The notes below the pieces were generated by a model. That model saw only the letters and a list, made by a program, of their open reading frames with translations, ran no database searches and was not told the origin of the DNA. This document shows positions 57,591 through 64,000 of a DNA stretch of 64,000 bases, one piece after another. The DNA is from Biomphalaria glabrata (Eukaryota; Mollusca; Gastropoda; Planorbidae), in contig NC_074726.1 of assembly GCF_947242115.1 (NCBI RefSeq), positions 9,016,270 through 9,080,269 on the forward strand. The letters are read 5' to 3'. Every line of letters begins with the position of its first letter. Position 1 is the stretch's first letter. The translations under genes were made by a program, and so were the position numbers.

Positions 57591-58794
57591 ACCTACTACT
57601 TGTTGTTTAAGTTCAGAAGTGATTGCGAAAAAAAAGAACGGGAGGGAATTCGTAAAGAAGAAAAAGAAATTCTGAAACAAATATTCTAGAATACAATGCC
57701 TGCTAAGTCAGCATGTCACTTGATGGCACTTTGAGCTGGGTTGCAAATACATTAAAAAAAACAACAAAGGTTACAAAGACAGTTTGTATGGAAACACATT
57801 CAAAATCGGCCCCCGAAGACTATCCACTGTTGATGGTCTGTTTGTTGATAATTATATATTCTAGATGTTGATGTTGCATACGAGTTCGTTGATTACACAA
57901 CAACAGGTTGAACAAAGAATATACTTAATAACTCGAGGCTGATAACTTCAAACAATTGAATGAATAAACAAAAGGGCACAGTCGTGTCGTCCTCTAAGGC
58001 GTTTTGTCCGTTTCTCTCCCTAGTTTGTAATGCTACTTTTTAATTACTCGTCACGTTTAAACTCAACTTCTACGAGTCTTGTGTCATTATACCACCCAGG
58101 CAGGTAAAAAGGCAGGTTTCAATATTTTCAGAAAGAATATCAGAGTGAAACTCTATCAAAGGGAAATGACATAGAAGAATGGTGAAAGAAGGTTGACAGA
58201 TCTTGTGTGGTGCCCCAACGGTCCAGCAGACCAAGGGATAGGTGAAATGGAAGGAGAAGCCCAATGTGAACCTGGCCTAACTAATGTCGTATAATTAGTA
58301 TCTAATTAATCTAATTGTTTTGTAAAGAGTCAATCTCTTATTAAACACCGCAAGAAAAGAAAAAAAAAACAGTTCCGTAAAAAAAAGAATATTAAAAAAA
58401 AATTGTTAGCATGGTTGTGTTGGTACATTGCAGTTAACGCGATAATATGAAAAGGTTACTTAATAATTGTTGTTTTAAATTACGTCCTACGAATATGCTT
58501 TCTAAATATATTTTTTTTCTCTTTCAAAAGATTCGATTAACATGATTTGAACACTGTATTTCTTTTTTTTTTTACATGTATAGGATTGGGGATTAAGATT
58601 CACCACGTCTCAAGTTTATAAGAAGTTTACAATCTCTAAGTTCTTAAAAATAAATATATTTGTTGTTAGATTTTGAAAAATTTAGCATTTTTTTTTTTTT
58701 TGTGGAACATACATAACGTTTCTTAAAAATCATAGTTAGACGCTTTAGTAAAAATAAATACATTTATTGCTCCTTCCTTGTACACATATCCACT
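57591..58794 (+). mobile_element. LINE 3' fragments and spacer
   Basis: CAAAATCGGCCCCCGAAG (57803) and AAAGGCAGGTTTCAATATTT to TGGTGCCCCAACGGTCCAGC (58108-58235) are consecutive in the copy at 37262-37480 but here are separated by about 265 bp of other sequence. The rest is AT-rich without features. Confidence 0.6.
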
Positions 58795-59788
58795 CAGCGG
58801 TGTCATACGGCCGACCGGCATCTTATACCATTTCTTTGCCGATGACTCACAGTTATAGGATTCATCAGTACCCTCAGAGGTGTCGCATCTGGCAGAGAAA
58901 ATCAGTAGTACCGTTGCAAGGGTGAGCGATTGGATGGTTGAAAATAAACTCAAGATGAACGAAGACAAGACAGAAATAATTAAGATTGGCACTAGGAACA
59001 ATGTCTCAAAAGTTGAAAACACATATTCTCTCTTTATCACGAACTGCCGTGTTCCTTTTGTCCATGTAGTGCGGAATCTTGGAGTTTTCTTCGACTCAAC
59101 ACTATCTTTCGACCCACACATAAGTCAGCTCTGCAAAGGTCTTTATCTGCAGCTGCGCTGATTAGGCCAGATCCGAGCATATTTAACAACAGAGTCAACA
59201 AAAACGCTAGCTGTGGCATTCATACTCTCCCGCCTTGACTACTGCAACGCCGTGCTAGCAGATATACCTGATGACAAAATAGCCAAGCTGCAACGTATAC
59301 AGAACAACGCCGCGCGAATAGTCCTTAAAAAACTAGACAAGATTCTGCCACTACGCTCTTGCGCACGCTTCATTGGCTTCCCGTGAAAGCGAGAATCGAT
59401 TACAAGGTGGCCACACTTTGTCATCAGTGTATATATAACAATGAGATGCCCTTGTACCTTAGCGAACTGATTACTCCATATGTCCCCCAGAGAGCCCTGC
59501 GCTCAATGGACTCAACGCTTTTGGTAGTGCCACGTTTCTCCCTCAAAAGCTACGGTCTGCGTGCTTTTTCAGTTCACGGACCAAAGGTTTGGAACTCACT
59601 CCCCATTGATTTCAGACAGACAGCATGCTACACCACTTTTAAGAAGAACATTAAGACCTATCTGTTTAAAACTTTTTTAGATAAACAGTCATTGAACTAC
59701 TGTGTTTTTGTTTGTAATGTTGTTACAGCGCCTTGAGCCTACATTTTGTTTGTTAACAGCGCTTTATAAATAAAATTATTATTATTAC
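58795..59788 (+). mobile_element. LINE-3 lineage: RT end, C-terminus and 3' tail
   Basis: Starts just before the RT catalytic box HFFADDSQL and continues with VSDWMVENKLKMNEDKTE and VVRNLGVFFDSTLSF. After a frame break near 59160 it goes on to LHWLPVKARIDYKVATLCHQ, GLRAFSVHGPKVWNSLP and FKKNIKTYLFKTF. The tail is AACAGCGCTTTATAAATAAA followed by (ATT)n. 5'-truncated, with at least two frame breaks. The C-terminal region looks CR1/L2-like; clade not settled. Confidence 0.85.
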
Positions 59789-62034
59789 ATTACTGACAAT
59801 GTAGAAAATAACATTTAGCATTGAAATCGATTCGTTTTCTAGTGATTCTCGCCCTTTGACTTCTGAGTTTCATAGAATTACAGGTGCATACAAAAATAGT
59901 GAGAATATATAGGAGGGGAAAAAAGTGTGTATCTATGAAGAGCACACTAATTAACAAAGTAGCACATTAAAAGCCTGTTAACCTTGTTGTAATCGTGCTG
60001 GAGATCAACGTGATTTGACTTGGACTGGCATTGCTCACCAATCAGTAGACTGCCCCCGAGTTCGTTCCTTAACTTTTTAAGTTTCTTCTTATAATTCTGA
60101 ATGAAACGGTCCATTTTTTTATATTTTCATTTCTCTCCTTCGTTCTCTCTCTCTCTCTCTGACTCTCTCTCTCTCTCTCTCTCTCTCAATCTATCCATCT
60201 CTAGCTTTTTCATTTTCTCCTTCTATCTATCTCCTTCTTTCTCTCTCGATCTGGAACCTACCTTCTTTCTCTTTTTCCATTCCTGTTCCTCTCTCTCTCT
60301 CTGGCGCTGCCTTTTTTTTTTTTTGCACCATGCGCATCGTGGCGCAAGCTCATAGAGACAAATTTGGAGTGACATTTTTAACAAAATATCATGCATTGGG
60401 AGGGGTGGGGGAGACGAGAGATGAACTGGTTAAGTCTGTGTCAACATGTGGAGAATGTTTGACTTCTTTGGATAGTTTCACCCCCTTTCAATGCTAATGT
60501 CAGGGATATAAAAATTTGTAACAAATTTTTTTTAATATCTAACGATGCTTACCATGTGATAAATTTTAATATACATATAAGCAAAATATACCGTAATTAA
60601 ATCATAGTTTTAATTAATTTTTTGTTTATACAATTAAATTATTAATTTAGAAGATTTCACAGCGTCTCTTCTTTTTACGAAGGAATAAACTAGTAACACG
60701 AATTTATTATACTGAAAATATTGAAAGCGTTCAAATAGTATGTTACCAAATTTTATAGTTGTTTGGTGATTCTTGCCCTTTTAATATCAAACTTAAAAAA
60801 AGACAAAAAAAAATATAAACAAAATAAAATTCATTTAAGATCAAGCACAATGACTCTAACAGTTCGAGATAGATCTGAATAATATGCAGTTATATCCCTT
60901 TTTTTAAAGACACAACAATGTTATAAGATTCAGACCAAACATTCTATCTCTACATGAATAAAAATGTGTATGTAGGCTTAATATAAAATAAGTATTTTAA
61001 GCATCGGTGTAGCTAGGGTATTTGACACCTAGTGCGCCAAGTCCATGCCACACTCCAAAAAAATTCAGTTAAAAATGTTTATAATTTTTTTCATGTCAAC
61101 GTACATTTACTGGGCGGACTGGCTATATGGACATTTGGCAAATGACCAGTGGACCGGCATCCAAATGGGCCGGTAGGGCCACCTAAAGGGCCTCACGAAT
61201 GCCACTATTGAACGAATTAACTTGTTAAAGATTTTATAATATTCTCTAGTAAAAGGGGCCATCTGAGCGTCGTGTTTAAATAAAAATCTTTGACAGACAT
61301 TTCAGTGTAATCTCTCAATATATAATTCTCTTCGTCGCTCAAGAGTTTGGACGAGGAGAAAAAGTCAAGGAAAGATCACTCTCTTATTTCTGCGGATAGT
61401 CACCCCACGAAAAAACAAGAGGGGGGGGGGGGGGGAGAACAAGTATTCACCGGTCACTACAGATGGCTGCCTGGTATTAATTTAATGTAACACATTTTCC
61501 ATAATAATGTAAATAGCCTATTTCTGTAGACACTGCTTCTAGAAGGCTTCATCCTTTTAGGACTTGCACACTTGGCGAGCTAAGTTTTAACTAGTGGCGT
61601 CATTGCCTCTTACGTCATTGACCAAACTTCATTGACCAAACTTCATTGACCAAACTTCATTGACCAAACTTGATTGACCAAACTTCCCCCTATTTACGAT
61701 ACTAGGGACCAATGCCTAATCGTGCCATGACAAAGTTTTACTTATAATGTTACTTAAATCTAATATAGAATACATCTATAGTATAGATCTAGAAGTACTT
61801 TATACTTTAAACTCATGGTGTCTACGTACGAGCTCGATACTCGACTTGGGCAAAAATTATTTTTGTAAGTTGTATAATGGATGTAAAATGTATTTAAAAA
61901 ATATTTTTTTTTATTTGTGTAATTGAGGTATTGTCTTTTTTTCTTAAAAAAAAAAGAAATTTGTAATGTTTTTCTTGTTCCATTTTTTTTTAGCTTTGAT
62001 GATTTCAAAACAAAACAAAATTATAACATAAACG
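59789..62034. other. Spacer with simple repeats
   Basis: (TC)n-rich DNA at 60130-60300. A five-unit 14-bp repeat (ATTGACCAAACTTC) at 61615-61688. A repeat-like stretch GTGTAGCTAGGGTATTTGAC at 61009. An inverted trace of the 7160-7600 repeat near 61318-61345. No gene recognised. Confidence 0.5.
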
Positions 62035-62230
62035 AAGACTGTACAAATACACCTTCTTCCCTAGTGCTATTAAAGCATGGAATGGGTTGCCTGAGCTAGC
62101 CAGGAAAACCAGTGACTTGGCAGAATTGAAGTCATTGGTTAATATGCATGACTAAACGCATGACGCGTATGAAGGGAATAATCTTCTTTTTTGAAGTGAC
62201 GTCTGCATTATATAGGATAAGATAAGACCT
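62035..62230 (+). mobile_element. LINE-1 lineage 3' fragment
   Basis: TTCTTCCCTAGTGCTATTAA, GGAATGGGTTGCCTGAGC, CATGACTAAACGCATGACGC and a final GGATAAGATAAGA match the LINE at 22561-24520, inverted. The coding part corresponds to its last ~30 codons. Confidence 0.8.
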
Positions 62231-62884
62231 GATTACCATATATAATATTTATTTTTTTAAACTTCAATTGGTTGTTCTGTCAGAATTAAAGATTCTTACA
62301 TCCTAGTTCAAACTTCCACCAGGACAGCGTGGGATGGCTGCGGCCAGAGTTCGAACCCATTACCACTGAGACCATCGAACGCAAGTTCGGAGAGTATACC
62401 GCAGGACTGGGTCGCCTTATGAATATCCCCTATAGAAGAGAGAAAAAACATCCAATGTCACCTTAAACCAAATAGGTGGCGTAAAAGTAACCACAACCCT
62501 ACAGAAGTAACTGCATACGAAGAGAAACCTTCAAAGTCATTCTGTGTCACGTGCCCAGCGCAGGGACACATCGAGGTCCAGGTCACAGTGACATGACGCT
62601 AACATAGACAACATAAAACAACAACAATGAATAGTGTGCTAACGTTTTGAAGAGAATAAATAAAACAGTTAGATCTAGTATTCTTCTAAACACACAGAGA
62701 TTTTAGTTATTATGGTATACTTTAAATATACATATAAGCAAACATACAGTTTTTGTAAAATAAATGTATAATTTTCGCCAAATATTTCCAGCTTTGCGAT
62801 TAATTATTTTAAAATACAAAGCAAAGAATAACAATGTTACATGGTGTCGATAACGAAAATTTATGTTATGATAATGGTCTAAGA

Positions 62885-63084
62885 CAGGGGTCCTCAACCT
62901 GTGGGTCGCGACCCCCTTGGGGGTCTATTGACCATTTGCCAGGGGTCGCCTAAGAACATCGAAAATATGGATTATTATTGCCTACTCTTCTATTGCTGTC
63001 TGTGTGTGTCGGCTGGGGGGTCGCGGCAGGGTGGGGGATTATAAAAAGGGGTCGCCGAGCTTAAAAGGTTGAGACCCGCTGGGA
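62885..63084. mobile_element. hAT-like MITE
   Basis: CAGGGGTCCTCAACCTGTGG at the left and GGTTGAGACCCGCTG at the right form inverted ends; internal GGGTCGCGACCCCCTTGGG. Same family as 48518-48716. The flanking duplication (TCTAAGA) is imperfect in placement. Confidence 0.75.
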
Positions 63085-63414
63085 CTCTAAGATGTAACAA
63101 AACTAAGGGAGGCAGCTTTTCGCAAAATCCGTCCCTACAGCAATGGAGGCTTATTCGGTTATGATTATGAAGACGCTACAGTCATGTCAATTTTGGTTTT
63201 CAGACTTTGCCTATAAGGTTCACGGCTGCCTCTGTCAACTCTATCACCAGTGCTAACAGGGTCACGTTCTTTGTTTACTTATATTTTTACGAAAATCTAA
63301 TACAGAGTACATCTATATTATAGATCTAGAAGTACTTTATACTTTAAGCTAAGTAAGTACGAGCTCGATACTTGACTTGGGTAAAAAAATATTTTTGTAT
63401 AATGGATGTTTAGT

Positions 63415-63600
63415 GTTATTATTATTATTGCCTTTATATAGCGCTTACTGGTCCAATCTCTTGTGTACCAGTGGGGGTATCTAGGAGTTGGTTTTCCGTG
63501 CGCTCAGTAAACACAACTCTGCCCGAGTCGGGTGTCGAACCTTAAGCCCCATTCTAGGTAACCAAGCCAAGCCAAGTTCAAGCCTCTCGACCACGCTTCC
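63415..63600 (-). mobile_element. tRNA-derived SINE (family 2) with (ATT)n
   Basis: GTTATTATTATTATTGCC and TATAGCGCTTACTGGTCCAA form the tail and body, and GCGCTCAGTAAACACAACTC to CTCTCGACCACGCTTCCC the inverted tRNA-like head. Matches 57185-57362. Confidence 0.7.
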
Positions 63601-63894
63601 CTTTTTTAAAAAGTATTGTTTTGTAATTTGTATAATTGAGGTATTGTCTTTTAAAAAATTGTATTGCTTTCTATATTATGTTTGTCTGAAGAATGATTGC
63701 CTTCAAAAACCGTCCAGAATGTCTTCTACTAGCAGAGAGACATTAGGGACTAAAACCTACATATTTAGCTATATCTCTTAATACTGAAGTATTAGTTTCC
63801 CTTGTCGGTATTATACAAAATAATGAATTATCCTTAGTGAATTGACTAATTGGTTATTTACTTTTATTGATTTATGTATTGTGTATGTGAATGA

Positions 63895-64000
63895 ATGAAT
63901 GTGTATCCCGCCTGAGTGACTTCCAGCTGTCTCATTCTGAGGCCGCATGCAACTAGGGGCTCTCTTCTATGTCAGCTAAGGAAAGTTGACGCCTAAGCTA
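63895..64000 (-). mobile_element. LINE C-terminal fragment at the window edge
   Basis: Reverse complement of TTCTGAGGCCGCATGCAACT, CTCTCTTCTATGTCAGCTAA matches 4935-5010. Runs off the window. Confidence 0.6.

Overview
The window looks like nuclear DNA of an animal, most likely a mollusc and plausibly a pulmonate snail. That guess rests on small exons in AT-rich introns, abundant LINE tails and tRNA-derived SINEs, and no bacterial layout; no marker gene fixes the species. Coding density is very low. The only host genes I can support are members of one family of small four-transmembrane proteins, all on the + strand and in tandem. TS1 is at 655-3656, TS2 at 14486-18128, TS3 at 35582-39064 (broken) and TS4 at 47822-51064. 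There is also an exon-3 relic at 43519-43885 and a relic of an intron-2 segment at about 18425-19060. In every copy the coding region is three exons with two phase-1 introns. The middle exon is 162 bp in TS1, TS2 and TS4, and 162 bp plus 58 bp of tandem duplication in TS3.

The locus is full of tandem repeats seeded from its own gene sequence. In TS3 the 5' splice site of intron 1 has become an approximately 52-unit, 12-bp satellite in which about thirty units carry GTAAGT (35745-36366). In TS1 the donor of intron 2 has independently become an approximately 31-bp array (2972-3175). TS1 intron 1 holds a 24-bp minisatellite and TS2 intron 2 holds a 21-bp one. A single unexpanded unit of the 21-bp repeat survives in the intron-2 relic downstream of TS2. 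TS3 exon 2 contains three perfect copies of a 29-bp block.

The rest is mobile DNA. At 25927-32112 lies a young Ty3/gypsy-type LTR element on the - strand, with 390-bp LTRs differing at about one base. Its domain order is Gag-protease-integrase-RT-RNase H, as in the Gmr1 group, and its capsid region resembles the SCAN domain. At 41096-43252 is a short, young, non-autonomous LTR element whose single ORF begins with a SAP-like motif. At least three LINE lineages are present: a large 5'-truncated copy at 22561-24520 with an open RT frame, and others at 44693-45455 and 58795-59788, plus many 3' fragments. There are two tRNA-derived SINE families, hAT-like MITEs, and a family of G/C-rich inverted-repeat elements with GGCGTAGC ends. 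Several insertions sit inside tandem repeats: (TA)n, (TATG)n, a 16-bp and a 26-bp minisatellite.

Layout: 1-4000 TS1; 4000-14400 repeat-rich spacer; 14400-19100 TS2 and intron relic; 19100-25900 LINE and SINE debris with the long LINE; 25927-32112 LTR element; 32100-35400 SINE and GGCGTAGC element; 35500-39100 TS3; 39100-43900 debris, SAP LTR element and exon relic; 44600-47600 LINEs; 47800-51100 TS4; 51100-64000 no host gene recognised, with LINE, SINE and MITE remains. All similarities were judged by eye without database searches.
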